From WHSW01 sp963842795 (GTDB taxonomy: Bacteria > Actinomycetota > Thermoleophilia > Solirubrobacterales > 70-9), in the NCBI GenBank assembly GCA_963842795.1, contig CAWJHV010000041.1:124001-188000 (forward strand): a DNA stretch of 64,000 bases, written 5' to 3'. The notes beneath the pieces are model-generated. The model had not been told where the DNA came from and did no database searches. It worked only from the letters and a program-made list of their open reading frames with translations. Made by a program: the position numbers and the translations under genes. Of this stretch, positions 9,208 through 21,846 are shown in pieces (within the stretch, counting starts at the first letter, position 1; the number at the start of each line of letters is the position of its first letter).

Positions 9208-10753
9208 GTGGCGGACGAGCTGGTGATGGGCCGATTCCGGGTGATCGAGCGGATCGGCTCCGGGGGAATGGGAACGGTCTACCGGGCGTTCGACGAACGC
9301 CTTCAGCGCCAGGTCGCCCTGAAGGAGGTCTTCGCGCCCGATCCCGAGCGAGTCCTGCGCGAGGCACAGGCCGCCGCCCGCCTCAACCACCCGGCGATCG
9401 TCACCCTGTACGAGCTCGGCGAGCGCGACGGCCGCGCGGTGCTCGTCTCGGAGCTGGTCCCGGGCGAGACCCTCGCCCGGCTCCAGGTCGACGGCAGGCT
9501 CTGCGACCGCGACGTCGCCGAGATCGCGGCCGACCTCTGCGACGGGCTCGCGCACGCCCATCAGCGCGGCGTCGTCCATCGCGACGTCAAGCCGCAGAAC
9601 GTGATCGTGCGCGACGAGGAGGCGGCGGGCCGCCGCGCCAAGCTGATGGACTTCGGGATCGCCCGAATCGCCGGCTCCGACACCCTGACCGCCGCCGGCG
9701 AGGTGGTCGGGACGCTGGCGTACATGTCGCCCGAGCAGGCGGAGGGCGAGCCCGCCGGCCCGGACTCGGACGTCTACTCGCTCGCGCTGACGGCGTATGA
9801 GTGCTGGGCGGGGGTCAATCCGGCCGCCGGCAGGACCCCGGCCGAGACCGCCCGCCGGATCGGCGCCGGCGTGCCGCCGCTGCGCGTCCATCGCCCCGAC
9901 CTCCCCGAGGGCCTCGCCGACACGATCGACGCCTGTCTCGAGCCGGAGCCGGAGTTGCGCCCGACGCCGGTCGAGCTCCGCGAGTGCCTCGAGGCCGAGA
10001 TGGACGGGCTCGACCTCGACCCGCTGTCCCCGTCCATCGGCGACGACCCGCCGAGCGGCTCCGGCCACCACCGGTCGGCGCGGAGGCTCGCGGTGCTCGC
10101 GGCGGTGGCCGCGGGGCTGATCGTGCTCGCCGGGCCGGCCGGCGCCGCGGGGGCCGCGCTCCTGCTCGGCGTCCTCTGCCTCCCGTCCGCTGATCGCCGG
10201 AGCCACCGGCGCCGGGCTGGCGCCGATCGCCGCCCCGGCGCTCAGCGCCGCCGGGCTCGGCGGGGCAGCCGCGGTGCTCGGGGCCGCCGGGCCGACCGCG
10301 CTCGCCCGCGCGATCCTCGGTGCCGGCGCCTGGTTCTGGCTCCTGGCCGGCTCGCTCGTGCTCGGCTGGGGCCCTGACCTCGGGATCGCCGCGCCGGCGC
10401 CGGATGGGTGGGCCTCGGACCCCTCGTTGGCGGTCGACGCGGTGCTCGCGCCGCTGGCGAGCGTCGACTCCCTGCTCGGCGCCGCCGTCTTCGCCGCCGC
10501 CGCCGCCGCACTCGGATGGATCCTCGGGGCGCGTCACGCTTCCCTCGCCCTGCTCGGAGCGATGCTCTGGGCGGCGGGCGTGGTCACCGCCCTCGGCGCG
10601 GTCGGAAACGGCGCCCTCGGCGACGCCCCGCTGGGGGTTGTCTGCGCCGCGGCAGCCGCGGTCGCGGTCGAATTCGCCCTCCGCGGCCGGAGCGGCCCGC
10701 TGGGCGGGCGCCTGCGCGGAGCCGGCGGCCCGGCCTTCGCCCCTTCGAGGTGA
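9208..10753 (+). CDS. Ser/Thr protein kinase with polytopic membrane C-terminus (one frameshift)
   Basis: The N-terminal Hanks-type kinase domain is intact. It has Gly loop GSGGMG at residues 17-22, catalytic Lys39 in VALKE, HRDVKPQN, DFGIAR, and the APE-equivalent MSPEQ. After about residue 290 the protein runs into hydrophobic Ala/Gly/Leu-rich segments that look like several membrane helices. One extra base near 10190 separates the first of these from the rest; removing it gives a continuous C-terminus to 10753. No PASTA or other sensor domain is present. The start GTG 9208 has GGAGAAGG upstream. It leads the FHA-phosphatase-RodA-PBP-kinase cluster and occupies the role of a PknA-like kinase. 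Confidence 0.85.
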
Positions 10754-10862
10754 GCGATCCTGCGATTACCCGCTCGGATCGCCGGCGCGCACCCGGTCTC
10801 TAGGATTTCGCATCACCAAAGCCGGGTACCGGCCGCTTCCACGTGCCCGAGAGAGGCCAACC

Positions 10863-11630
10863 ATCAGCGTTCTACGCAACCTTGAGCAACGGATCGAGAA
10901 CCTCGTCGAGGGCGTGTTCAGTCGCGCCTTCTCGTCGCAGGTCCAACCGGTCGAGATCGCGCGCAAGCTGGCCAAGGAGATGGACGCCCACCGCACCGCC
11001 TCGGTCTCGCGCGTCTACGTGCCGAACCAGTACACGGTCTGGCTCTCCGCCGAGGATCGAAAGCGGCTCGAGGGCTACGAGCGCTCGCTCGAGCAGGAGC
11101 TCTCGGCGTACCTGCTCGAGCACGCCCGCCGCCACGACTACGCGCTCCTGACCCGGCCCGAGGTGAACCTCGAAAGCGACGAGCGGCTGCGGCTGGGGGA
11201 GTTCGGGATCCAGACCAGGCTGGTGAAGCCGCCCGCCCGCCAGGGCGAGGCGCCCGAGCAGGGCGAGCAGGGCCACACGATGGTCTACAGCGTGCCCCCG
11301 AAACAGACGAAGTCGCGCAAGCGACAGCCCGCGGCTCACCTGACCGAGACCAAGGCGATCGTCTCGCTCGACGATCGCCGCTACGTGCTCGACGGCCCGA
11401 CGGCGGTCCTCGGACGCTCGCGCGAGTGCGACTGCGTGCTCAACGACCCCAACGTCTCCCGCCGCCACGCCGAGCTCCGCCGCGGCCCGACGGGCGACTG
11501 GCAGATCGTCGACCTGCGGTCCACCAACGGGGTCAAGGTCAACGGGCGCCAGGTCGACGCCTCGCGCCTCGGGCCCGGCGACGAGGTCGTGCTCGGCACC
11601 GTCCGCTTCGTCTTCGATATCGAGCAATAG
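10863..11630 (+). CDS. fhaA: FhaA: DUF3662 plus FHA domain protein, apparent ATC start
   Basis: The N-terminus (SVLRNLEQRIENLVEGVFSR, then AFSSQVQPVEIARKLAKEMD) is the DUF3662 domain diagnostic of actinobacterial FhaA. A linker follows, then a C-terminal FHA phosphothreonine-binding domain (VLGRSRECDCVL, NVSRRHAELR, LRSTNGVKVNG). FhaA binds phosphorylated partners of the PknA/PknB kinases and affects peptidoglycan synthesis. No ATG, GTG or TTG occurs in frame nearby. The family alignment puts the start at ATC 10863, seven bases after GAGAGG. This is either a rare non-canonical start or a miscalled ATG. Its stop is one base before the fhaB TTG. Confidence 0.9.
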   Translation: MSVLRNLEQRIENLVEGVFSRAFSSQVQPVEIARKLAKEMDAHRTASVSRVYVPNQYTVWLSAEDRKRLEGYERSLEQELSAYLLEHARRHDYALLTRPEVNLESDERLRLGEFGIQTRLVKPPARQGEAPEQGEQGHTMVYSVPPKQTKSRKRQPAAHLTETKAIVSLDDRRYVLDGPTAVLGRSRECDCVLNDPNVSRRHAELRRGPTGDWQIVDLRSTNGVKVNGRQVDASRLGPGDEVVLGTVRFVFDIEQ

Positions 11631-11631
11631 C

Positions 11632-12116
11632 TTGGACACCGAGCCCATCGCGGTCGCGCTCAAGTTCGGCTTCCTGGTCGTTCTCTATCTGTTCCTGCTT
11701 CTGGGTCTCGCGCAGCGCCCTGCGCGAGCTGCGCCGGTCGGGCCCGCCGGCGCCGGAGGCGACCGGCTTCCACCAGCTCGGACCCGGAGGCCGCTCGGCG
11801 CCCACCGACGCCTGGCTGGTCGCGGTCACCGGCGGCGGGTTGCCCGCGAACGAGCGTTACGACCTCTTCGGCGGGCTCTCGATCGGACGCTCCGGGGAGG
11901 CCGACGTACGGATCGACGACCGCTTCGCCTCGTCGATCCACGCGCGCCTCTACTCCCGCGGCGCCTCCTACTACGTCGAGGACATGGGCTCCACCAACGG
12001 CACGTTCCTCAACGGCGGCCGGCTCTCAGGGGAGGCGGAGCTCTCCGATCTCGATGAGATCAGAGATCGGCGACACCGAGCTGCGGTTCGAGCTCCAGGT
12101 CCCCGGGGCGGACTGA
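11632..12116 (+). CDS. fhaB: FhaB/FipA-type membrane-anchored FHA protein (two frameshifts)
   Basis: A single N-terminal transmembrane segment (ALKFGFLVVLYLFLLW) is followed by a basic linker and an FHA domain (LSIGRSGEADVRI, ASSIHARLY, EDMGSTNGTFLNG, ending RIGDTELRFELQVPGAD). This matches FhaB, which is phosphorylated by PknA/PknB and recruits partners at the septum and growing wall. Two one-base insertions, near 11708 and 12070, split the frame. Joining them gives about 160 residues, the usual length. The start is TTG 11632 and the stop overlaps the phosphatase start (TGATG), so translation is coupled. Confidence 0.88.
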
Positions 12117-13495
12117 TGGCCCTCCGGGTAGCCGAGCAGGCGTTCCGGTCCGACACCGGGCGTCAGCGGACCGCGAACGAGGACTCGTACTACGCGCAGC
12201 CGCCCCTGTTCGCCGTCGCCGACGGCATGGGCGGGGCGCAGGCCGGCGAGGTCGCCTCGCGGATCGCGGCCGAGTCGTTCGAGCCCGCGGTTCGCTCGGG
12301 CGAGTCGCCAGAGGCCTACCTGCGGTCGATCGCCGAGAGCGCCAACGAGCGCATCCACAGCCTCTCCCAGAACGACTCGACGCGCTCCGGCATGGGGACG
12401 ACCCTGACCGCGGCGATCGTCGAGGGCGACGAGGTCTCGTTCGCCCACGTCGGCGACAGCCGCGCCTACCTCTGGCGCGACGGGGAGCTGCGCCTGCTGA
12501 CCTCCGATCACTCGCTGGTCGAGGAGCTGCGCCGCCAGGGCCGGCTCACCCCAGAGCAGGCAGAGGACCACCCCCAGCGCTCGATCATCACCCGCGCCCT
12601 CGGCCCCGAGGCCGAGGTCGAGGTCGACACGCTCACCTTCAGCGCCCGCCCCGGCGACGTCTTCCTGCTCTGCTCGGACGGGCTGACGACGATGGTCAAG
12701 GACGACGGGATCGCGGCGGCGCTCGCCTCCTCGGCGAGCCTCGAGGAGTCGGTGACGCGCCTCGTCGGCGAGGCGAACGAGGCCGGCGGCCGCGACAACA
12801 TCACCGTCGTCGCCTTCCGGCTCGAGGGAGCCGAGGAGGGAGCCGTCGCCGACGATGCGACCCTGATCGGCCCGAGCGCCGACGAGGCGGGAATCTCCGC
12901 CGAGCGTGTCCGGACCGCGGCCGCGGGACGGGCGACGGGCGACGGGCGACGAGCACCGCGGCCCCCGAGGCGCAGCCGCTTGCGCACGGTGACCAAGGTC
13001 CTCGTGGCGCTCGCGATCGTCGCGTTGATCGGCTTCGGCGCCTGGTACGGGGCCCGCCAGGTCTACTTCCTCGGCATCGACGAGGGGGGTCGTGTGACCC
13101 TGTACCGCGGACTCCCCTACGAGCTGCCGCTCGGGATCAGCCTGTACAGCGAGGACTACTCCCTCCCGATCCAGGCGTCATCGGTGCCAACCGATCGCCA
13201 GGCCTCGGTCACAGATCACGAGCTCCGCTCGCACGACGACGCCGTCGACCTGCTCGACGACCTCGAGGCGGCCGCCGTGACGGCCCCGCCGGCGACGAGC
13301 ACCGGCGGCCAGGGCGACGGTCAGCAGCCGAGCGGCGGAGGCGGCGGCGGCGGCGGAGGTAACGGCGGCGGAGGCGGAGGTAACGGAGGCGGCGGAGGCG
13401 GCCAGGGCGGCGGCCAGGAGCCCTCGTCCGGCGGCGGGCAGTCCGACAAGCCCGGGTCGGGCGACCGCAAGCCGAGGCAGAACGGCGGCGGTTAG
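12116..13495 (+). CDS. pstP: PP2C-family Ser/Thr phosphatase
   Basis: The catalytic domain covers about the first 235 residues and shows PP2C metal-binding motifs: RTANEDSYY, FAVADGMGGAQAG, GMGTTLTAA, VGDSRAYLW, LCSDGLTTM and GGRDNITVV. It should dephosphorylate substrates of the neighbouring kinases. A linker leads to one transmembrane helix (about residues 290-310) and an extracytoplasmic region with a long Gly/Asn-rich low-complexity tail (13330-13490) ending QNGGG. Other PstP proteins have a shorter outside part, so the tail is the unusual element. The ATG overlaps the fhaB stop. Confidence 0.94.
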   Translation: MALRVAEQAFRSDTGRQRTANEDSYYAQPPLFAVADGMGGAQAGEVASRIAAESFEPAVRSGESPEAYLRSIAESANERIHSLSQNDSTRSGMGTTLTAAIVEGDEVSFAHVGDSRAYLWRDGELRLLTSDHSLVEELRRQGRLTPEQAEDHPQRSIITRALGPEAEVEVDTLTFSARPGDVFLLCSDGLTTMVKDDGIAAALASSASLEESVTRLVGEANEAGGRDNITVVAFRLEGAEEGAVADDATLIGPSADEAGISAERVRTAAAGRATGDGRRAPRPPRRSRLRTVTKVLVALAIVALIGFGAWYGARQVYFLGIDEGGRVTLYRGLPYELPLGISLYSEDYSLPIQASSVPTDRQASVTDHELRSHDDAVDLLDDLEAAAVTAPPATSTGGQGDGQQPSGGGGGGGGGNGGGGGGNGGGGGGQGGGQEPSSGGGQSDKPGSGDRKPRQNGGG

Positions 13496-13506
13496 GTGCC
13501 GGGCGC

Positions 13507-14876
13507 TTGAGCGCGCGTAACCGGGAGCTGCTCGCGCTCGTGCCGGTGGCGGTGATCGTCGCCGCCGGGTTCGCCGCCGTGTTCATCGTCAAGGACAACG
13601 AGGTCTCCGACGTCAGCCTCACCTACGCCGGCTACTTCCTCGGCCTCTGCCTCGCGGCGCACATCTTCCTTCGCATCCGGCTCCCCTACGCCGACCCCTA
13701 CCTGTTCCCGCTCTGCGCCCTGCTGGCCGCGGTCGGGCTGGTCGTCATCTACCGGATCGACGACAAGCTCGCCTTCGACCAGGCATCGGTCTTCGTCCTC
13801 GGGATCGTCCTGTTCTGCCTGACGATCCTCTTCCTGCGCGACTACCACGTGCTCCAGCGGTACCGCTACCTGATCGCCACCGCGGGGATCCTGCTGCTGC
13901 TCGCCCCGTTCATCACCCGCAACACCGTCAACGGGGCCTATCTGAGCGTCGACGTCGGCCCGATCTCCTTCCAGCCGGCCGAGTTCGCGAAGATCTGCAT
14001 CGTCATCTTCCTCGCCAGCTATCTGGCGGAGAAGCGCGAGATGCTCTCGGTCGCGGCGCGGCGCATCGCCGGTCTGACGATCCCGCCGCTCAAGCACTTC
14101 GGCCCGCTGCTCGTGGTCTGGGGCGCGGCGATGCTGATGCTGGTCTTCATCCGCGACCTCGGCAGCTCGCTGATGTTCTTCGGCGCCTTCCTGGCGCTGC
14201 TCTACGTCGCCACCGGGCGGCTTCTCCTACGTGCTCATCGGCCTCCTGGCCTTCGCGATCGGCGCCTACGCGATCGGCTCCAGCATCACCCACGTCCACG
14301 ATCGCTTCGACATCTGGCTCGACCCGTTCAGCAAGCCCGAGCCGGCGGGGGCCGGCCAGGTGCAGCAGTCGCTGTTCGCGCAGGCAGACGGCGGCCTGTT
14401 CGGACAGGGCCTCGGTGAGTCGCTGCTCAAGCTCCCCGGCCCCTTCGCTCCCCATTGCGAGCAACCGTTCCCCGACTGCGGCAGCATCCTGCCCGCGCCG
14501 CACACCGACTTCATCTTCGCCGTGATCACGATGGAGCTCGGCCTGTTCGGCGCCTGCGGGCTGATCCTGATCTACGCCCTGATCGCCGCCCGCGGCTTCA
14601 AGACCGCGATCATGGCCCCGGACGGGTTCTCGAAGCTGCTGGCGACCGGGCTCACCGCGGTGTTCGCCCTGCAGGCGTTCGTGATCATCGGCGGGGTCGC
14701 GAAGGTGATCCCGCTCACCGGCGTCACGCTGCCGTTCGTCTCCTTCGGCGGCAGCTCGGTGGTCGCGAACATGGTCCTGCTCGCGCTGCTGCTGCTGATC
14801 TCCGATCGCGCCCGGCGTCCCGCCGACCGAGCCGGTCGTCGCCGACCCGGTCGATCTCGCGGGGCTGCCGACGTGA
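13507..14876 (+). CDS. rodA: RodA/FtsW SEDS peptidoglycan glycosyltransferase (two frameshifts)
   Basis: This polytopic membrane protein belongs to the SEDS family, which polymerises glycan strands from lipid II with a class B PBP partner. Visible hallmarks are ISFQPAEFAKI, FIRDLGSSLMFFGAFL, the loop with GQGLG, PHTDFIFAVI, and IIGGVAKVIPLTGVTLPFVSFGGSS. One extra base near 14218 (GGGCGGCTT for GGGCGCTT) and one near 14806 split the frame. After correction it ends LAGLPT, with its stop overlapping the pbpA start (GTGA). The start is TTG 13507, 12 bases after pstP. Position between pstP and pbpA is the conserved actinobacterial order. Confidence 0.92.
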
Positions 14877-16362
14877 ACCGGCAGATCATCCGCGTCTACG
14901 CGCTCGTCCTCCTCCTCTTCGCGAGCCTCGTCTACTTCACCTCGAAGTGGGCCGTGTTCGACGCCGACGCGCTCCGTGACCGCGACGAGAACCGCCGCCC
15001 GCTGATCGAGGAGCAGCAGGTCCCGCGCGGGACGATCACGAGCGCCGACGGGGTCCTGATCGCCGAGTCCAAGCCGGAGGGCGGCGGCCGCGAACCGGTC
15101 TACGTGCGGCGACTACCCGCAGGGACCGCTGTTCGGGAATCCCGTCGGCTACAACTTCGTCGCGCTCGGGCGGCGTGGGATCGAGCGCTCGGAGAACGCT
15201 CTGCTGAGCGGCGAGCAGAACGAGTTCGAGTCGATCATCGACCAGCTCGCGAACCGGGTGCCGGAGGGGGCCGACATCACGCTGACCCTGAACGCCGCGC
15301 GTGCAGCAGCTCGCGATCGACCAGCTGCAATCGGCGATCGCCTCGACCCCCGGCGCGAGCGGAGCCGGCGGCTCCGTGGTCGCCCTGAATCCCTCGACCG
15401 GCGCGGTCGACGTCATGGCCTCGGTGCCCGGCTACGACCCGAACGTGCTCAAGAACTCGAAGGCCTTCTCGCAACTCAGCGAGGACGAGTCGGCGCCGCT
15501 GGTCAACAGGCCGACCCAGAGCCGCTACGAGCCCGGCTCGACGATGAAGGTGGTGACCGCCGCAGCCGCCCTCGACTCGGGCGAGTTCACGCCCGGGTCG
15601 ATGCTCAGCGGCGAGACCGGGCTCGAGATCGGCGGGGTGCCGCTCGAGAACGCCGGCGGCGAGACGTTCGGCCAGATCGACCTCGACTTCGCCCTCACGC
15701 ACTCGGTCAACACCTACTTCGCCCAGGTCGGCGAACAGCTCGGCACCGAGACGATGTTCGAGTACATGGAGCGGTTCGGGTTCTTCAGCGACCCCGAGCT
15801 CGACTACCCCGACGACCAGATGATCGCCAGCGGCGTGGTCGACACGGAGTCCGACACCGGCGCGCTGCTCGACTCGGGCGACGCGATCGACATCGGCCGG
15901 GTCGCGATCGGTCAGGAGCGGCTCCTGACGACGCCGATGCAGATGGCCGAGGTCGCGGCGGCGGTCGCCAACGACGGCACGCTGATGGAGCCGACCTTCC
16001 TCCAGTCCGCGAAGGACCCGGACGGCCGGACCATCGAGGAGCTCGATCCCTCCGAGCAGTCGGACGTGATCTCCTCCGAGAGCGCCGACCAGCTCACCCA
16101 GATGATGACCCACGTGACCGAGGAGGGGACGGCGGCTGGACTGACCGTCGGCGGGATCGCCTTCGCGGGCAAGACCGGGACCGCCGAGGTCGACGTCGAG
16201 GCCGGGATCAACCGGCCCTGGTTCATCGGCTTCGCGCCCGCCGAGGATCCGCAGGTCGCGGTGGCGGTGATGCTCGAGCGCTGCCAGGGCTGCTTCGGCG
16301 GCGAGGTCGCGGGGCCGATCGCAACCCAGGTGATGGAGGCCCTGATCGGAAGCGACGGCTGA
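14873..16362 (+). CDS. pbpA: Class B penicillin-binding protein (transpeptidase; two frameshifts)
   Basis: A short N-terminus and transmembrane segment (VYALVLLLFASLVYF) precede the dimerisation region and a complete transpeptidase domain. The domain has SxxK in PGSTMKVV, SxN in THSVNTYF, and KTG in AGKTGTAEV. It crosslinks peptidoglycan with the SEDS enzyme encoded just upstream. Frame breaks lie near 15109 (GCGGCGA for GCGCGA) and 15299. From 15301 to the stop it is one frame. A CQGC pair near the C-terminus (ERCQGCFGGEVAG) is of the kind seen in actinobacterial PbpA relatives. The stop overlaps the kinase ATG. Confidence 0.93.
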
Positions 16363-18193
16363 TGGCGCTCGAGCCGGGCCAGCGCATCAGCGACCGCTAC
16401 ACGCTGGTCAGCCGGCTCGGCAGCGGCGGGATGGCGGACGTCTGGCTGGCGAGCGACGCGATGCTCGGCCGGCAGGTGGCGCTCAAGTTCCTCGACGAGC
16501 GCTTCGCCCAGGACGCCCAGTTCGTCGAGCGGTTTCGCCGCGAGGCCCAGGCCGCCGCCGGCCTCCAGCACCCGAACATCGTCGGCGTCTACGACCGCGG
16601 CGAGGCCGAAGGCCGCTACTGGATTGCGATGGAGTACGTCGAGGGGGCCTCGCTCAAGGACCTGATCCGGCGCGGGCTCTCCGTTTCCGAGTCGGTCGAG
16701 CTGATCCGCCAGATTCTCGCCGGCGCCAAGTTCGCCCACGAGCACGGGATCATCCACCGCGACTTAAAGCCACAGAACGTGCTCGTCGACCGCGAGGGCC
16801 GGGCGCGGGTGGCGGACTTCGGCATCGCCCGGGCCGGCGCCTCGGAGATCACCCAGACCGGCTCGGTGCTCGGCACCGCCCAGTACCTCTCGCCCGAGCA
16901 GGCCCAGGGCCTGGAGACGACCGCGGCGTCGGACCTCTACTCGATCGGGGTGATGCTCTACGAGGCGCTCACCGGCCGCGTTCCGTTCGAGGCCGAGACC
17001 CCGGTGGCGGTGGCGCTGAAGCAGATCTCCGAGCAGCCCCGGCCGCCGTCGGAGCTCAACCCGGCGGTCCCCCCGGCACTCGACGCGGTCGTCCTGCGCG
17101 CGCTGGCCAAGGACCCGGCCGCCCGGTACGCCTCGGCCGACGAGTTCCTGCGCGCGCTCGACGAGGCCGAGGGCGCCCCCGTCGCGCCTCCGCCCCCTGC
17201 GCCAGAGGCGGTCGCCGAGGAGGAGGAGGAGAGCTGGTGGCGCCGAGCGGCGCTGGCTGATCGCGCTCGCGATCCTCGCCCTGCTCGGCGGCGGCGTCGC
17301 CGCCTTCGCGCTCACCCGGCCGACGGACGAGGACGCGAACGTGCCGCTGGTGCTCGGCGACGGCGTCGCGCGAGGCGCGGGCGAAGATCGAGCGCGCCGG
17401 ATTCGAGTTCGCCCAGCGACCGGCGCCGACATGCAGCCCGGAGGACACCGTGACCGAGCAGGACCCGCCGGCCCGCTCGATCGCCGAGGAGGGCTCCACG
17501 GTCACGGTCACGGTCAGCCTCGGGCTGGCAGATCGAGGTGCCCGACGTCACCGGGATGGCCGAGGAGGATGCCGCCGCCCGGATCCGCAACGAGCAGCTG
17601 CTGCCGAAGAGCGTCTCGAAGGCATCGCGAGGCGGTCAAGGCCGGCCGCGTGATCTCGACGCTCGCCCGCCGCCGGCGACCAGGCCGAGTGCAAGACGAC
17701 CGTGACCATGAACGTCTCCAAGGGCGCGAACCTGATCACCGTGCCGGACGTGCTCGGCGCCGAGCAGGAGGTCGCCGAGGCGCGGCTCGACAAGCTCGGG
17801 CTGATCCCGGACGTCGACACCCGCGACGCCGACGAGCCCGAGGGCACGGTGATCGATCAGGAGCCGGCGGCGGGCACCGGGCTGCTGCGAGGCGACACGG
17901 TGACGATCGTCGTCTCCACCGGCGCCGGCTCGGTGATCGTGCCCGACCTGGTCGGCCAGAGCGAGGACTCGGCCAAGGGCGCGCTCTCGAGCCGCGGCCT
18001 GGGCGCCGACGTGGTCGAGCAGGAGACGACCGAGCGCAGCGAGGACGGCCGGGTGCTCGATCAGGCGCCGTCGGCGGACACACGGGTCCGGGCCGGCGAT
18101 ACGGTGACGATCGTCGTCGGTGTGTTCACCGAGCCGGAGCCGACGACCACGACCACGACCGACGAGACGACCACTACGACGACGACCCCGTGA
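16362..18193 (+). CDS. pknB: PASTA-domain Ser/Thr kinase PknB (several frameshifts in the extracellular part)
   Basis: The intracellular kinase domain is intact: GSGGMADV, Lys42 in VALKF, HRDLKPQN, DFGIARAG, YLSPEQ. After an acidic linker comes a transmembrane helix (LIALAILALLGGGVAAFAL) and four PASTA repeats starting about 17340, 17527, 17730 and 17930 (for example VPDVLGAEQEVAEARL and VPDLVGQSEDSAKGAL). PASTA domains sense muropeptides or lipid II and control cell-wall synthesis. One-base insertions near 17250, 17370, 17525, 17623 and 17666 break the region from the membrane helix to repeat 2. The protein ends in a Thr-rich tail (TTTTTTDETTTTTTTP). The start overlaps the pbpA stop. Confidence 0.92.
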
Positions 18194-19062
18194 GTCGATG
18201 AAGGTCGCGGTGATCTCCGGCGGGCGCTCCTCCGAGCACGAGGTCTCGCTGCGCTCGGGCGCCTCGGTCGCCGGCGGGCTGCGCTCCGCCGGGCACGACG
18301 TGCTCGAGGTCCTGATCGAGCGTGAGGGCCGCTGGCTCGCCGCCGGGGAGGAGGTCGAGCTGCGAGCCGCCGGAGGTCTGCTCGACTGCGACGTGGCCTT
18401 CCCGGTGCTCCACGGGCCGTTCGGGGAGGACGGCAGCGTTCAGGGCCTGCTCGAGTCGCTGGACGTCGCCTACGCGGGGCCGAGCGTGCTCGCGGCCGCC
18501 GTCGCGATGGACAAGCTGGTCTGCAAGCGGTTGCTCGCCTTCTGGGGCCTGCCCCAGGTCGAGTTCTGCGAGGTCGGCGAGCCCGGGTGGCGTGAGCATG
18601 CCGCGGCGATGCCGAGGCCGCTGTGGGTGAAGCCGTCGCGGCTCGGCTCGAGCGTCGGCATCTCGCGCGTGCTCAGCCCCGAGAGCGAGCTCGAGACTGC
18701 GATCGAGCTCGCCGCCGCACACGACCCGAGGGTGATCATCGAGGCGCATGCGGGCGGGCGCGAGGTCGAGTGCTCGGTGATCGGCAACGCCGGGCTCGGC
18801 GTCGACTCCGAGGTCGAGACCTCACTTCCCGGCGAGATCGTCGCGAAGGCGTCGGAGTGGTACGACTACGAGGCGAAGTACGACGAGGGCGGCATGGAGC
18901 TGCTCGTCCCGGCGCCGATCGGCGACGACGGCGTCGCCCGGGTCCGTGAGCTCGCCGCCCTCGTGTTCACGGCGATCGCGGGCACCGGCCTTGCCCGCTG
19001 CGACTTCTTCGTCCGCGACGACGGGGAGGTCCTTGTCAACGAGATCAACACGATCCCCGGGT

Positions 19063-20919
<1,857 letters not shown>

Positions 20920-21153
20920 GAGCCTCTCACCAGTGTTCGCCCCGCCGGCGTCCAAGCCTGCGTGAGCGCTCTCTGTGAATCGGTTCCGGCAACGCCACTA
21001 GCACCTGACTATTTTCAACCCCCGGCAAGCCGCCGGGTTTCAGTGCCCCCTTCCCTGCATGATGACCCCCGAACGGAGGCAGTCGACAGCAGGGCATTGA
21101 CAGGCGCGGCCGGATGCCCGACCGTACCTCGCTATCGGGACCGAAAAAGGGGT
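20920..21153. other. Intergenic stretch with a small hairpin
   Basis: Between the kinase start and the end of the DJ-1-type gene I see no credible ORF. A short hairpin (CCCGGC, loop AAGCC, GCCGGG) near 21022-21040 has a short T run on the plus side. It could end the minus-strand DJ-1 transcript weakly. The rest should hold the kinase promoter, but I cannot place it. Confidence 0.3.
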
Positions 21154-21774
21154 CTAGGCGACCTGGCGAACCAGCTCGACCAGGTCGGGGTGGGCCTTCT
21201 CGGGCGATCCGGAGTCGAACGGCGGGTCCGGGTCGTACTCGATCCCGAGCTGGATCCCCTGCGCGAGCTCCTCGCCGTACTCGAGCGCCGTCAGCTGCAG
21301 GGCCATGTCGATCCCGGCCGAGACGCCGGCGGCGGTCAGCACCTTGCCGTCGACGACCACACGCTCGGCAACCGGCTCGGCGCCGAACCGGCGCAGCTCG
21401 TCGCGGTAGGCCCAGTGACTCGTCGCCCGCTTGCCCTTGAGCATCCCGGCCGCGCCGAGCAGGAGCGACCCGGTGCAGACCGAGGTCGTCCACTTGGTCT
21501 GCTCGTCGGCGGCCCGGATCCACTCGAGCACCTCGGGGTCCTCCATCAGCGGGCGGTTTCCGTCGCCACCCGGGATCAGCAGGACGTCGGGGTCGGCGAA
21601 GTCGGCGAGCGCCGCGTCGACGCTGAGGCCGAGCGAGCCCGTGTCCGTGCGGACGTTGCCGGTCTGCTTGCCGACGAAACGCAGCTCGACTCCGGGTATG
21701 CGCGAGAGCACCTCGTAGGGCCCGATCGCGTCGAGGGCGGTGAGTCTGTCGAAGATCAGGATGGCGATTTTCAT
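21154..21774 (-). CDS. DJ-1/PfpI family protein
   Basis: The 206-residue protein starts MKIAILIFDRLTALDAIGPYEVLSR, with the conserved glutamate in the first alpha/beta unit. It carries the nucleophile elbow TTSVCTGSLLLGAAGML with the reactive cysteine, and later ATSHW and SAGIDMAL. These are typical of the DJ-1/PfpI branch that includes isonitrile hydratases and the sensor domain of GlxA regulators. It is divergent from the GlxA-type regulator at 21847 and resembles that regulator's N-terminal half. ATG 21774 is chosen; an ATG three codons earlier is also possible. The substrate is unknown. Confidence 0.85.
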   Translation of the reverse strand: MKIAILIFDRLTALDAIGPYEVLSRIPGVELRFVGKQTGNVRTDTGSLGLSVDAALADFADPDVLLIPGGDGNRPLMEDPEVLEWIRAADEQTKWTTSVCTGSLLLGAAGMLKGKRATSHWAYRDELRRFGAEPVAERVVVDGKVLTAAGVSAGIDMALQLTALEYGEELAQGIQLGIEYDPDPPFDSGSPEKAHPDLVELVRQVA

Positions 21775-21846
21775 GCTCGCCATCGTGACGCCGTCGCGGG
21801 CCGGCGACAAGAGGCAGAAATGCCCATATCCGCTAGGTTCCTGCCA

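Noticed and set aside
13330..13490. GGC/GGA-rich tandem pattern, considered as CRISPR or satellite
   Set aside because: It is the in-frame Gly/Asn-rich tail of the PP2C phosphatase; no spacer-repeat periodicity.
16362..18193. Programmed frameshifting in pknB and other broken genes
   Set aside because: No slippery heptamer or downstream pseudoknot pattern recurs; breaks are too many and fall at arbitrary positions beside GC dinucleotides.
21022..21046. Hairpin CCCGGC-AAGCC-GCCGGG as a strong terminator
   Set aside because: Only six base pairs, and the T-run is on the strand opposite to both flanking genes.
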